Shown here one piece after another: positions 34,964 to 42,891 of a stretch of 57,773 nucleotides of DNA. A model generated the notes under the pieces. The model worked only from the letters and a program-made list of their open reading frames with translations, searched no databases and was not told the DNA's origin. The position numbers and the translations under genes were made by a program. Source of the DNA: Bacteroidota bacterium (GTDB lineage Bacteria > Bacteroidota > Bacteroidia > SXHM01). Every line of letters starts with the position of its first letter. Positions within the stretch are counted from its first letter, which is position 1. The stretch covers positions 1 to 57,773 of the forward strand of contig CANKAM010000021.1 of NCBI GenBank assembly GCA_947479755.1, written 5' to 3'.

Positions 34964-35733
34964 AGTTTAACGGTAAAAATATCACATTAGGAAGGAATGT
35001 AAAACTTGGCAAAAATGTCAGGATTGGCGACAACACTGTTATTTATGACAACGTTGAAATTGCTGACAATACAACCATTTGTAATGATTGCATAATCGGA
35101 GAGCCAACAGCAGATTATTACACCAACAAGAAATACGAAAATTCGAAAACAAAAATTGGTGCAAACGCTCTGATACGAAGCCATTCAATTATTTATTCAT
35201 CCGTTGAAACCGGAACTGATTTCATTACAGGACACAGAGTTACAATCCGCGAAAAAAGCAAATTCGGAGATTACTGTATGATAGGAACCATGAGTGATAT
35301 TCAAGGTTATGTGAAGTTTGGAAATTACTGCCGACTACACAGCAACGTTCACATTTGTCAATATTCCAAAATAGGAAATTTTGTTTTCATCTACCCTTTT
35401 GTTGTTTTCACAAATGACCCTCACCCACCCTCCACTATTTGGAAGGGACCTGAAATTGGTGATTACACTCAGATTGCTGTAAGTTCTGTTATTAATTCCG
35501 GAGTAAAAATTGGCAGCAATTGCTTGGTTGCAGCCAACTCATTTATTAAATCAGACATGCCTGATTTTTCAGTATTTGGTGGAACTCCTGCAGAAAAAAT
35601 TTCCGACATAAGAAAAATAAAATCAAAACAACTATCGGGAATGCATTATCCATGGATGAAAAACTTCAGCACAGGGATGCCTTGGGAAAAGATTGGATTT
35701 GAAAACTGGCTAAAGAAAAAGGGAAATGACTAA
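34960..35733 (+). CDS. Left-handed beta-helix (hexapeptide) acyltransferase
   Basis: 257 residues. Repeated hexapeptide turns ([LIV]GxxVxI) run from residue 8 to about 205: LGRNVKLGKNVRIGDNTVIYDNVEIADNTTI..., IGANALIRSHSIIY, GYVKFGNYCRLHSNVHI, IGDYTQIAVSSVINSGVKIGSNCLV. The loop FTNDPHPPS and a trimer-type histidine region are seen. A helical tail ends the protein. Likely N- or O-acetylates the sugar made with the cupin enzyme (FdtC-like, inference). The start is a TTG whose last two bases plus A form the TGA stop of the cupin gene. No better ATG exists before the first repeat. Confidence 0.88.
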   Translation: MKFNGKNITLGRNVKLGKNVRIGDNTVIYDNVEIADNTTICNDCIIGEPTADYYTNKKYENSKTKIGANALIRSHSIIYSSVETGTDFITGHRVTIREKSKFGDYCMIGTMSDIQGYVKFGNYCRLHSNVHICQYSKIGNFVFIYPFVVFTNDPHPPSTIWKGPEIGDYTQIAVSSVINSGVKIGSNCLVAANSFIKSDMPDFSVFGGTPAEKISDIRKIKSKQLSGMHYPWMKNFSTGMPWEKIGFENWLKKKGND

Positions 35734-36409
35734 AATATCATTTGTCATTCCCTGCTTTAATAACGAAGTAAATATTGACGACCTTTTTATTGCTTTGCTT
35801 GAAAATGAAAAACAGTTTTCGGACGCTGACTTTGAATATGTTATGGTTGATGATGCTTCAAAAGATAAAACTTTTGAAGCATTGAAAAAATGGCAAAAAA
35901 AATACATTGATAAGGTAAAACTAAAGCAACTAACAAAAAATATTGGTTCTCACAAAGCTGTTTTCAAAGGTTTAAATTCAGTTACCGGAGATTGTGTGAT
36001 TGTAATGGCTGCAGATTTACAAGACCCGCCTGAGTTAAGTTATAAGATGTTTCAGGAATGGCAGAGTGGGAACAAACTTGTGCTGGCAATTAAAAATAAT
36101 CCACTACCTGCAGTTTCAAAAATATTCCATAATATAATGAGAACACTATTTGTCAAACAAGCACCAAAAGGATCTTTTGATTATGTTCTTTTTGACAGAT
36201 CACTTTTACCTGAGCTGCAAAAGTCATCCGTAAAAAATTGCAACATGTTTTATCGATTGGTAGATTTACAACCAGAATTTTCAATCTTGAGTTACACTAA
36301 AGAAAAAAGGCAAAAGGGCAAATCAGGGTGGAATTTTGAAAAAAAGTTTGTTTTCTTTTCAGAAAATCTACTCTACTATTGCATTTCTAAATTTGGAATT
36401 ATGAAATGA
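35726..36409 (+). CDS. Family 2 glycosyltransferase, short at the C-terminus
   Basis: 227 residues of the GT-A, DPM1/GtrB-like type. Motifs: FVIPCFNNEVNIDDL, VMVDDASKDKTF, GSHKAVFKGLN, AADLQDPPEL carrying the DxQD variant of the DXD motif, and a KEKRQKGKSGWNFEKK segment that in relatives precedes the membrane helices. The protein stops right there (SKFGIMK), so the usual two C-terminal membrane helices are absent. Either a soluble variant or a truncated gene. It overlaps the acyltransferase gene by 8 bases and is the last gene of the operon; only 20 bases separate its stop from the convergent gene. Confidence 0.85.
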   Translation: MTKISFVIPCFNNEVNIDDLFIALLENEKQFSDADFEYVMVDDASKDKTFEALKKWQKKYIDKVKLKQLTKNIGSHKAVFKGLNSVTGDCVIVMAADLQDPPELSYKMFQEWQSGNKLVLAIKNNPLPAVSKIFHNIMRTLFVKQAPKGSFDYVLFDRSLLPELQKSSVKNCNMFYRLVDLQPEFSILSYTKEKRQKGKSGWNFEKKFVFFSENLLYYCISKFGIMK

Positions 36410-36429
36410 GCGTATCAAAACATCTCAGA

Positions 36430-37779
36430 TTAGCCGCTCTTATTATCATTAACAATTTCCTGTTTTTCAAAATACTCCCTAATAATGTATAATGATGAAA
36501 GATAAAAAGGTATACAAGGAATTTTATATCTAACTAAAGCACCGAAATTAGAAGTTGATAGACCAATACCAAAGGCAAAGAAAATTGCAAAGGTTAGAGA
36601 AAAGAGTAGCAGCGGTTCTTTAAAAATATATTTCAACACTTTTATTGGCCCTACACGAAACAGAAAAACTAAAGTAAAGATTAACAAAAATGTGTTTTCA
36701 ATCCCTGAAATAAACATGACGGGATTTTTTGCTTCAAAAATAAATGGCCTGAATAATCCTGCCGTAACTGCCAGCGGAAATTTTGAAAATACACCACCTA
36801 TAGTTCCATCAAAGCCTCCAATATCAAAAGAATTACCCTGATAATAATCTTGTTTTAAATCGCTTTGACTTACAACTGCTTTGTTAAGCATATTGTCAAC
36901 AGATGAATATTGCTTAAGATCAGATGAAAGGGAACTTAGCACCAAAGTTCCTATTAGAAAGAAAGCTGCAATAACAACAGGTGCTGCTAACGCTTTAAAC
37001 ACCGGACTTTTAATTTTTTGAACACGTTTAAAACTAACCCAAACCAATGTACCCGGCAATAATGCAATAAAGATGTAAGGTTTAAATGATATCATAACGT
37101 AAGTTGTTGCTATTATCCAAAAAATATTGGGAACTATTTTTTCCCTCCTTACAAAAACCATATATATTGAATACGTAAACCAACAAGCTGCTGATAATGT
37201 GTACGTATCTTTCATAATACCAGAACCCCAAAAAAGTAAAGAGGGGAAAAATAAAATGGCAATTGCAAATTGCCTTTCAAGCCCAGGAAACTCTCTGGTA
37301 AACAATAAATATAACCGCCAAATTCCTGAATAAGAAAGGGTAGAAAGCAGCAATGTACAAGCGAAGTAACTTTGAATAGTCAATAAATACAATGGACTAG
37401 TAAATCGAATAGTTGAAAATGACTGTGCATCCTTCCAGTATTCAGGAAAACCTGTTGTGCTGTCAAAATAATAATAGTTTTGCATGGTAAGATTACCAGC
37501 CATAATATCAAGATAAACGGAAAAGTTTTTTGACATCATATTAACTAAAAAACCTGAAAACTTCCAATAAGCTGTAGAATCTCCTCCTTTGTAATAAAAA
37601 ATATAAATGCAACAGAAAACAAACCCTCCTAGTATTTTAGCTAACAGCCCTTTTACATAGTACTCATAAGCTATATTAGTTGCTATATTTCTATTTTTAA
37701 TTACAGTTGCAAAAGCATAGACAATGAGAAAATAAATCGGAAACAATATAAAATCCCAAACGGTAATAAAGTTATCCAT
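36430..37779 (-). CDS. Multi-pass inner-membrane protein of unknown function
   Basis: 449 residues with about ten to eleven hydrophobic segments (for example about 12-28, 50-65, 128-150, 168-182, 190-210, 218-240, 265-285, 345-400 and 405-430). Conserved-looking polar pieces are YKGGDSTAYWKFSG near the start and RFTSPLYLLTIQSYFA. The arrangement resembles polysaccharide polymerases or membrane glycosyltransferases of Bacteroidota surface-sugar systems, but I do not recognise a specific family and no catalytic motif is clear. It is encoded 16 bases after mltG on the same strand and may be in the dapF-GNAT-mltG operon. The gene is A+T-rich like the sugar operon it faces. Confidence 0.7.
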   Translation of the reverse strand: MDNFITVWDFILFPIYFLIVYAFATVIKNRNIATNIAYEYYVKGLLAKILGGFVFCCIYIFYYKGGDSTAYWKFSGFLVNMMSKNFSVYLDIMAGNLTMQNYYYFDSTTGFPEYWKDAQSFSTIRFTSPLYLLTIQSYFACTLLLSTLSYSGIWRLYLLFTREFPGLERQFAIAILFFPSLLFWGSGIMKDTYTLSAACWFTYSIYMVFVRREKIVPNIFWIIATTYVMISFKPYIFIALLPGTLVWVSFKRVQKIKSPVFKALAAPVVIAAFFLIGTLVLSSLSSDLKQYSSVDNMLNKAVVSQSDLKQDYYQGNSFDIGGFDGTIGGVFSKFPLAVTAGLFRPFIFEAKNPVMFISGIENTFLLIFTLVFLFRVGPIKVLKYIFKEPLLLFSLTFAIFFAFGIGLSTSNFGALVRYKIPCIPFYLSSLYIIREYFEKQEIVNDNKSG

Positions 37780-37795
37780 TTATAAAACTAAAATA

Positions 37796-38860
37796 TTAGT
37801 TCATTATCCTTCTCTTATTCAACTCTTGTTGAAACTTTCTTGCATTTACCAGATGTTGGTCATATGATTTTGCAAACACGTGTGTAAACGACATATCAGG
37901 GTTGGCGCAGAAATAAAGGTAATCATGTTTCTCGTAATTCAAAACGGCATCAATTGAACGCGTATCGGGAATGCAAATTGGACCGGGTGGTAAGCCCGCA
38001 TATTTATAAGTGTTATAAGGCGAATCAATGTCTTTGTGTATATTCAAGACTCTGGTGATATTGAAATTGCCAGAAGCAAAAACTAAGGTTGGGTCAGCTT
38101 GTAGCAACATCCCCTTTTTTAGTCGGTTCAAATAAACACCCGCAATAGTTGGCATTTCATAACGTTTGCGTGTTTCTTTTTCAACAATGGATGCAAGGAT
38201 TGCAACATCTGCTTGGGTTAATTTCAAAGCTTTTGCTTTTGCTATCTTTTCGTCTGTCCAGAATTTCTGATGCTCTTTTCTCATACGTTCAACAAACTGT
38301 TCTGCATTTGTATTCCAGTTAAATTCGTAGGTATTTGGGATAAAAAGTGTTCCTGCATTTTCGGTATTCAAACCGCACTTATTTAAAACAACTTCATCTT
38401 TAAAAATCGCTGAAAGCCGAGATGAATCTACCTCCAATTGCTTCCCAACCAGTGAAATAATTTCTTCTTTTCTTCTGATATTATTAATCACCAATTTAAC
38501 AGGAACCTGTTTTCCTGAGCGAAGCAAATTCACTAACTCATTATTACTCATTCCACCTTTAATCAAATATTTACCGGGATAAATTTTGTCTTTGTATTTC
38601 TTTCTTTCTGCTACCCATTCAAATGAATTGATGTCAACCACAATTCCTTTTTCGCTCAAAATATTTTTAACCTTATTTATATCTGAGCCAGTTGGAATAT
38701 AGATAAATGTTGACTTCTCCCCTTTTAATGAAACGTTGGGCTGATATATTATTTTGTAAAACTCCCAACCTGTGATGCCAGCACCGATAGTAAGAAGCAG
38801 AACAAAAATGACTACTACTTTTTTCAGGAAGGATGATTTTTCTTTTTTTTTTGCCGCCAT
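37796..38860 (-). CDS. mltG: Endolytic murein transglycosylase MltG
   Basis: 354 residues from the ATG at 38860 (MAAKKKEKSSFLKK); a GTG at 38869 would overlap the upstream stop as GTGA and add three residues. A single N-terminal membrane helix (VVVIFVLLLTIGAGITGWEFY), then a LysM-like region and the YceG domain with the catalytic glutamate in LASIVEKETRKRYEMPTIAGVYLNRLKKGMLLQADPT and the VLNIHKDIDSPYNTYKYAGLPPGPICIP motif. It cuts nascent glycan strands in the periplasm and so sets their length. Encoded with dapF, which provides the cell-wall amino acid; the pairing fits a cell-wall operon. Confidence 0.96.
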   Translation of the reverse strand: MAAKKKEKSSFLKKVVVIFVLLLTIGAGITGWEFYKIIYQPNVSLKGEKSTFIYIPTGSDINKVKNILSEKGIVVDINSFEWVAERKKYKDKIYPGKYLIKGGMSNNELVNLLRSGKQVPVKLVINNIRRKEEIISLVGKQLEVDSSRLSAIFKDEVVLNKCGLNTENAGTLFIPNTYEFNWNTNAEQFVERMRKEHQKFWTDEKIAKAKALKLTQADVAILASIVEKETRKRYEMPTIAGVYLNRLKKGMLLQADPTLVFASGNFNITRVLNIHKDIDSPYNTYKYAGLPPGPICIPDTRSIDAVLNYEKHDYLYFCANPDMSFTHVFAKSYDQHLVNARKFQQELNKRRIMN

Positions 38861-38865
38861 AAATT

Positions 38866-39387
38866 TCACTCGTTAAGCAATTGCAAAAAATGAACATCGC
38901 CCCAAGACTTTCCATTTTTCACCCACTTCATTTTTGTCCCTACAATTTTAAAATTGTGCTTCTGAAAAAGTGTAATGCTTCCTGTATTTTCAACTCCGAT
39001 ATCACAAAAAATTTGATTCAGGTTTAAGGTATTGAAAGCATATTTAATTAAAATATCAAGCGCTTCGCCTGCATAACCTTTTCTGCGGTATTCCGCTGCA
39101 GATATAAGAATACCGATACCTGCTCGCAGATGCAAAGGATTGAAATCGTACAAATCAATACAACCAATTGCATTTTTATTTTCTGTTTCAATAATGAGGC
39201 GTAATTGTTTGGTGGTGTAAATATCCAAATGTGCACTGGACAAGTATTGCTTAATTACTTCTTTTGAAAACGGAGTAATTGTGTTACTCACATGCCAAAC
39301 AGTGGTGTCGTTTTCCCATTCGTAAAGCAGATTTGCATCCGAAGGTTCAACAGCTCTTAGCTTTATTCTTTCTCCTTGTAAAATCAT
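38866..39387 (-). CDS. GNAT-family N-acetyltransferase (RimJ/RimL-like)
   Basis: 173 residues. An acetyl-CoA-dependent transferase: the N-terminal ERIKLRAVEPSDANLLYEWENDTTVWH is typical of the RimJ/RimL or SpeG group, with the acetyl-CoA loop in RKGYAGEALDILIKYAF and the C-terminal NTGSITLFQKHNFKIVG. The substrate could be a protein N-terminus, a polyamine or an amino sugar and cannot be decided. Its start codon directly follows the stop of dapF with no gap, and its stop overlaps or touches mltG, so the three are one operon. Confidence 0.92.
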   Translation of the reverse strand: MILQGERIKLRAVEPSDANLLYEWENDTTVWHVSNTITPFSKEVIKQYLSSAHLDIYTTKQLRLIIETENKNAIGCIDLYDFNPLHLRAGIGILISAAEYRRKGYAGEALDILIKYAFNTLNLNQIFCDIGVENTGSITLFQKHNFKIVGTKMKWVKNGKSWGDVHFLQLLNE

Positions 39388-40170
39388 CTATAATTCTATT
39401 TCTCCTTTAAAAACAAACTGCGCGAGACCTTCGAGCCATATATCTGTGAATGAATTTCCTTGCTGAGCTTTATATTTCACTTTCAAACTTCCTCCGGGAA
39501 CGACAATTGAACATTCTTCTTTTCCATTTACCAATCCTGCTGAAGCCACTGCCAAAGCAGATGCTGTTACTCCTGTTCCGCATGAAAGTGTTTCATCTTC
39601 CACACCGCGTTCATAGGTACGAACATTCAATACTCCATCTTTAAATTCTACAAAATTCACGTTGATGCCTTTTGCACCAAATGGTTCACTCCTTCTGATT
39701 TTTCGCCCTTCAATAAACACATCCACATCTGAAATTTTGTCAACAAACCTGACAAAATGAGGCGAACCTGTATCAAGAATAAAATCATTTACTGATTTTT
39801 CTATTGCCGAAACATCTTTCATTTTCAGGCTTACTATTCCGTTCTCAAAGATTTCAGCTTTGTGCTCACCATCAATGGCAATAAATTCTGCACTGTTTTT
39901 TACCACACCTAAAAATGCAGCAAATGCAACAATACAGCGGCCTCCGTTGCCACACATGGTACTTTCATTTCCATCGGAATTAAAATAGACCATATTAAAA
40001 TCATAGTCTTTTACGTTCTCTAATAAAATCAAACCATCTGCACCAATGCCAAATCTTCTGTCACAGAGTTTTTTAATACTCGGTAAATCAGGAACAAACT
40101 TTTTATCACGATTATCAATCATGATAAAATCATTGCCTGTTCCTTGGTATTTATAAAAAGTAATCATCAT
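39388..40170 (-). CDS. dapF: Diaminopimelate epimerase
   Basis: 260 residues. Interconverts LL- and meso-diaminopimelate for lysine and peptidoglycan synthesis. The two active-site cysteines are in MCGNGGRCIVAF and LSCGTGVTASALA, with the YKYQGTGNDFIMIDNRD start, GIGADGLILL and the substrate-binding YERGVEDETLSC. There are two successive ATGs at the start (40170 and 40167); either is possible. First gene of the dapF-GNAT-mltG unit. Confidence 0.97.
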   Translation of the reverse strand: MMITFYKYQGTGNDFIMIDNRDKKFVPDLPSIKKLCDRRFGIGADGLILLENVKDYDFNMVYFNSDGNESTMCGNGGRCIVAFAAFLGVVKNSAEFIAIDGEHKAEIFENGIVSLKMKDVSAIEKSVNDFILDTGSPHFVRFVDKISDVDVFIEGRKIRRSEPFGAKGINVNFVEFKDGVLNVRTYERGVEDETLSCGTGVTASALAVASAGLVNGKEECSIVVPGGSLKVKYKAQQGNSFTDIWLEGLAQFVFKGEIEL

Positions 40171-40234
40171 GCAATCCTTTTATTCATTAACAATTTTTAA
40201 GACTGACATCAGAACCCAACGGCACGCTTCTTGT

Positions 40235-40242
40235 TAATTTTG
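40235..40242 (+). promoter_or_regulatory. -7 box of the DegQ/HtrA gene
   Basis: TAATTTTG fits TAnnTTTG, 50 bases before the ATG at 40293. Confidence 0.5.
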
Positions 40243-40292
40243 TAATCACAAAAAATAAAGTCCAAAGTTAAACCTTAAAATAAATATAGCAC

Positions 40293-41744
40293 ATGAAAAA
40301 GTTCCTGAGTTTATTTATAGCTGCAATTGCCGGAGGCTTTGCATCGTTAAGTATTTACAATTATGTAAATCCGCAACAAACTGCTTATTACAGCACAGGC
40401 GAAATTCAAAAAGCCAAACCTGTAAACTTTGCAGTTACTCCACCGGAGGTTGGAATTGATTTTACAACTGCTGCTGAAATGTCGGTGCATGGTGTGGTAC
40501 ACGTGCAAACTATATATCAGCAGGAGGCAAACAATTCTTTTGATTTCTATGATCCATTTCGTAATTTCTTCCAAGGACATGGCGGTCAACAACAAAAATT
40601 TCAGCCACAGGTGGCAAGCGGTTCAGGAGTTATTATTTCTGAAGACGGATTTGTGGTAACCAATAATCACGTGGTGGAAGGAGCTGAACAGGTTGAAATA
40701 ACACTAAACGATAATAAAAAATATCAGGCTAAAGTGATTGGAACAGATCCCACAACTGACTTAGCCTTATTAAAAGTTGATGCACACGATTTACCTTATG
40801 TTACTTACGGAAACTCTGATGATTTAAAAGTGGGGCAATGGGTATTGGCAGTTGGAAACCCGTTTAATCTGACCTCAACCGTTACAGCCGGTATTGTGAG
40901 CGCAAAAGGTAGGAACATCAATATTAATCAAGAACAATTTGCGATTGAATCATTTATTCAGACCGATGCAGCGGTAAATCCCGGAAACAGCGGAGGTGCA
41001 TTGGTAAACAGCAGTGGTGAGCTTGTTGGGATTAACACCGCTATTGCTTCTCAAACAGGTTCGTATTCAGGTTATTCATTTGCCATTCCAGTGAATATTG
41101 CCCGCAAAGTAGTGGATGATTTAATGGAGTTTGGAGAAGTGCAACGTGCTTTTATTGGCGTGAGCATCAGAGATATAGACTCGCAATTAGCAGATGAGAA
41201 AAACATTTCAGTGCAGAAAGGTGTTTATGTTAACGGACTTACAGATGGAGGTGCAGCAGCAGAAGCAGGAATAATAGAAGGTGATATTATCACTCATATT
41301 GCAGACCATGCTTCAGACAATGTGCCGCAACTGCAGGAAATGGTAGCTCAATACCGCCCCGGAGATAAAATTCCGGTAACGGTTTTGAGAGATGGAAAAG
41401 AGAAAACGTTCAATGTCGTTCTTAGAAATAAAAATGGTGATACCGAACGGATCATAAAAGACCTGAGCCAAAACATCACTGTTCTGGGCGCAGATTTTGA
41501 GCCGGTGAGCAAGGAAGAAATGTCGAAATTGAAAATTGACAGGGGGATGAAAGTAATGGGGCTTACAGGCGGAAAACTGCGCAGTGCAGGAATAAAAGAA
41601 GGGTTTATCATCACCAAAATTGATGGCAAACCGATTAAAACAAAAGAAGATATCAGCCTGGCGCTGGAAAATAAAAAGGGAGGGGTTTTGATAGAAGGTA
41701 TTTATCCTAATGGCTTTAAAACATATTATGGTTTTGGTTTGTAA
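40293..41744 (+). CDS. Periplasmic serine protease of the HtrA/DegQ family
   Basis: 483 residues. N-terminal signal/anchor (FLSLFIAAIAGGFASLSIYNYV), trypsin-like protease with the triad H126 (NNHVVEG), D156 (TTDLALLK) and S233 (GNSGGALV), then two PDZ domains (about 285-375 and 385-480). It degrades or refolds misfolded envelope proteins, which fits the many secreted proteins in this region. A weak terminator follows before rpoD, so the protease is its own unit. Only single residues separate it from Do-type proteins; DegP versus DegQ cannot be told. Confidence 0.95.
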   Translation: MKKFLSLFIAAIAGGFASLSIYNYVNPQQTAYYSTGEIQKAKPVNFAVTPPEVGIDFTTAAEMSVHGVVHVQTIYQQEANNSFDFYDPFRNFFQGHGGQQQKFQPQVASGSGVIISEDGFVVTNNHVVEGAEQVEITLNDNKKYQAKVIGTDPTTDLALLKVDAHDLPYVTYGNSDDLKVGQWVLAVGNPFNLTSTVTAGIVSAKGRNININQEQFAIESFIQTDAAVNPGNSGGALVNSSGELVGINTAIASQTGSYSGYSFAIPVNIARKVVDDLMEFGEVQRAFIGVSIRDIDSQLADEKNISVQKGVYVNGLTDGGAAAEAGIIEGDIITHIADHASDNVPQLQEMVAQYRPGDKIPVTVLRDGKEKTFNVVLRNKNGDTERIIKDLSQNITVLGADFEPVSKEEMSKLKIDRGMKVMGLTGGKLRSAGIKEGFIITKIDGKPIKTKEDISLALENKKGGVLIEGIYPNGFKTYYGFGL

Positions 41745-41761
41745 ATTTCTGTTTTAAAGTC

Positions 41762-41799
41762 GGGAAAGGCTCTGCGAAAGTGGGGCCTTTCTCATTTTT
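41762..41799 (+). terminator. Probable terminator of the HtrA/DegQ gene
   Basis: A 9-bp stem GGGAAAGGC (41762-41770) with GCCTTTCTC (41785-41793), including one G:T pair, followed by ATTTTTA; the loop is long (14 bases). Confidence 0.65.
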
Positions 41800-41831
41800 A
41801 TCCTGTTTAAACATTAACCTTAATTTGGGTG

Positions 41832-41861
41832 TTGTATCATAAGTATATTTTTATACTTTTG
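41832..41861 (+). promoter_or_regulatory. Promoter of rpoD
   Basis: TTG at 41832-41834, a 19-base spacer, TACTTTTG at 41854-41861. A consensus promoter for the very sigma factor the gene encodes, so autoregulation is likely. The leader is about 68 bases. Confidence 0.8.
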
Positions 41862-41933
41862 TGCTCCCTAAAAAAGGATTTACAATCAGTTAACATAGTT
41901 CTTACCACAATTTAAAGCAAAGGAGATTTTTCA

Positions 41934-42797
41934 ATGAGGCAGCTAAAGATTACCAAATCGATTACCAACCGCGAAAGCCAGTCGTTAGACAAATATTTAC
42001 AGGAAATAGGACGTGAGGAACTTATCACCGCAGAAGAAGAGGTAATTTTAGCGAAGAAAATCCGTGATGGCGACCAGGCCGCTCTTGAGAAACTGACCAA
42101 AGCAAACTTACGATTTGTGGTTTCGGTTGCTAAACAATATCAGAATCAGGGATTAAGTCTTCCCGATTTGATTAACGAAGGAAATCTTGGATTGATTAAA
42201 GCAGCAACCCGCTTTGATGAAACCCGTGGTTTTAAATTTATCTCTTACGCTGTTTGGTGGATTCGTCAATCTATTTTGCAGGCATTGGCTGAGCAATCAC
42301 GTATTGTTCGTTTGCCGCTGAATCAGGTTGGTTCGCTAAACAAAATCAATAAAGCATTTTCAAAATTAGAACAGGAGTTTGAGCGTGCTCCCACAGCAGA
42401 GGAGTTGGCAAAACTTCTTGAAATCCCTGAAGATAAAGTAGCTGACACAATGCGCGTTTCTGGTCGTCACGTATCCATGGATGCGCCTTTCCAAGTTGGT
42501 GAAGACAATAACCTGCTGGATGTATTGGTAAACCCTGATGCACCAAAAACCGACAGCTTTTTGATGACCGAGTCATTGCAAAAAGAAATTGAGCGTTCGC
42601 TTTCAACTTTAACGGAAAGAGAAAGTGATGTGGTTCGTTTGTTCTTCGGTATCGGAATTCCGCACGGATTGACATTGGAAGAAATCGGGGCTAAATTTGA
42701 CTTAACCCGCGAGCGTGTTCGCCAGATCAAGGAGAAAGCTATCCGCAGACTGCGCCACACTTCAAGAAGCAAACACCTGAAAGCATACCTCGGCTAA
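41934..42797 (+). CDS. rpoD: Primary RNA polymerase sigma factor (Bacteroidota RpoD/SigA)
   Basis: 287 residues, the short primary sigma of this phylum without region 1.1. Region 1.2 ([21 protein letters not shown]), region 2 with [56 protein letters not shown] (regions 2.1-2.4), region 3 ([24 protein letters not shown]), and region 4 with the helix-turn-helix [28 protein letters not shown]. It recognises the TTG-N19-20-TAnnTTTG promoters seen throughout this window. The ATG is preceded by AAAGGAGATTTTTCA, one of the few Shine-Dalgarno-like sequences here. Confidence 0.97.
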   Translation: MRQLKITKSITNRESQSLDKYLQEIGREELITAEEEVILAKKIRDGDQAALEKLTKANLRFVVSVAKQYQNQGLSLPDLINEGNLGLIKAATRFDETRGFKFISYAVWWIRQSILQALAEQSRIVRLPLNQVGSLNKINKAFSKLEQEFERAPTAEELAKLLEIPEDKVADTMRVSGRHVSMDAPFQVGEDNNLLDVLVNPDAPKTDSFLMTESLQKEIERSLSTLTERESDVVRLFFGIGIPHGLTLEEIGAKFDLTRERVRQIKEKAIRRLRHTSRSKHLKAYLG

Positions 42798-42825
42798 TCT
42801 TAAAACCGAAATGATTATAAAAGCA

Positions 42826-42871
42826 GGCACAGATAAAACTGATTTTGGTTTTGTCTGTGCCTTCATATTTT
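42826..42871 (+). terminator. Terminator of rpoD
   Basis: A 14-bp stem, GGCACAGATAAAAC (42826-42839) with GTTTTGTCTGTGCC (42848-42861) including one G:T pair, loop TGATTTTG, then TTCATATTTT. Only 21 bases remain before the GAPDH start. Confidence 0.85.
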
Positions 42872-42891
42872 AATTAAAAATTTAAATAAAC

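Noticed and set aside
36406-36492. 28-codon frame overlapping the end of the GT2 gene (ATGA)
   Set aside because: It encodes a hydrophobic peptide that might be a remnant of the missing membrane helices, but it overlaps the convergent gene's end and shows no similarity that I can support.
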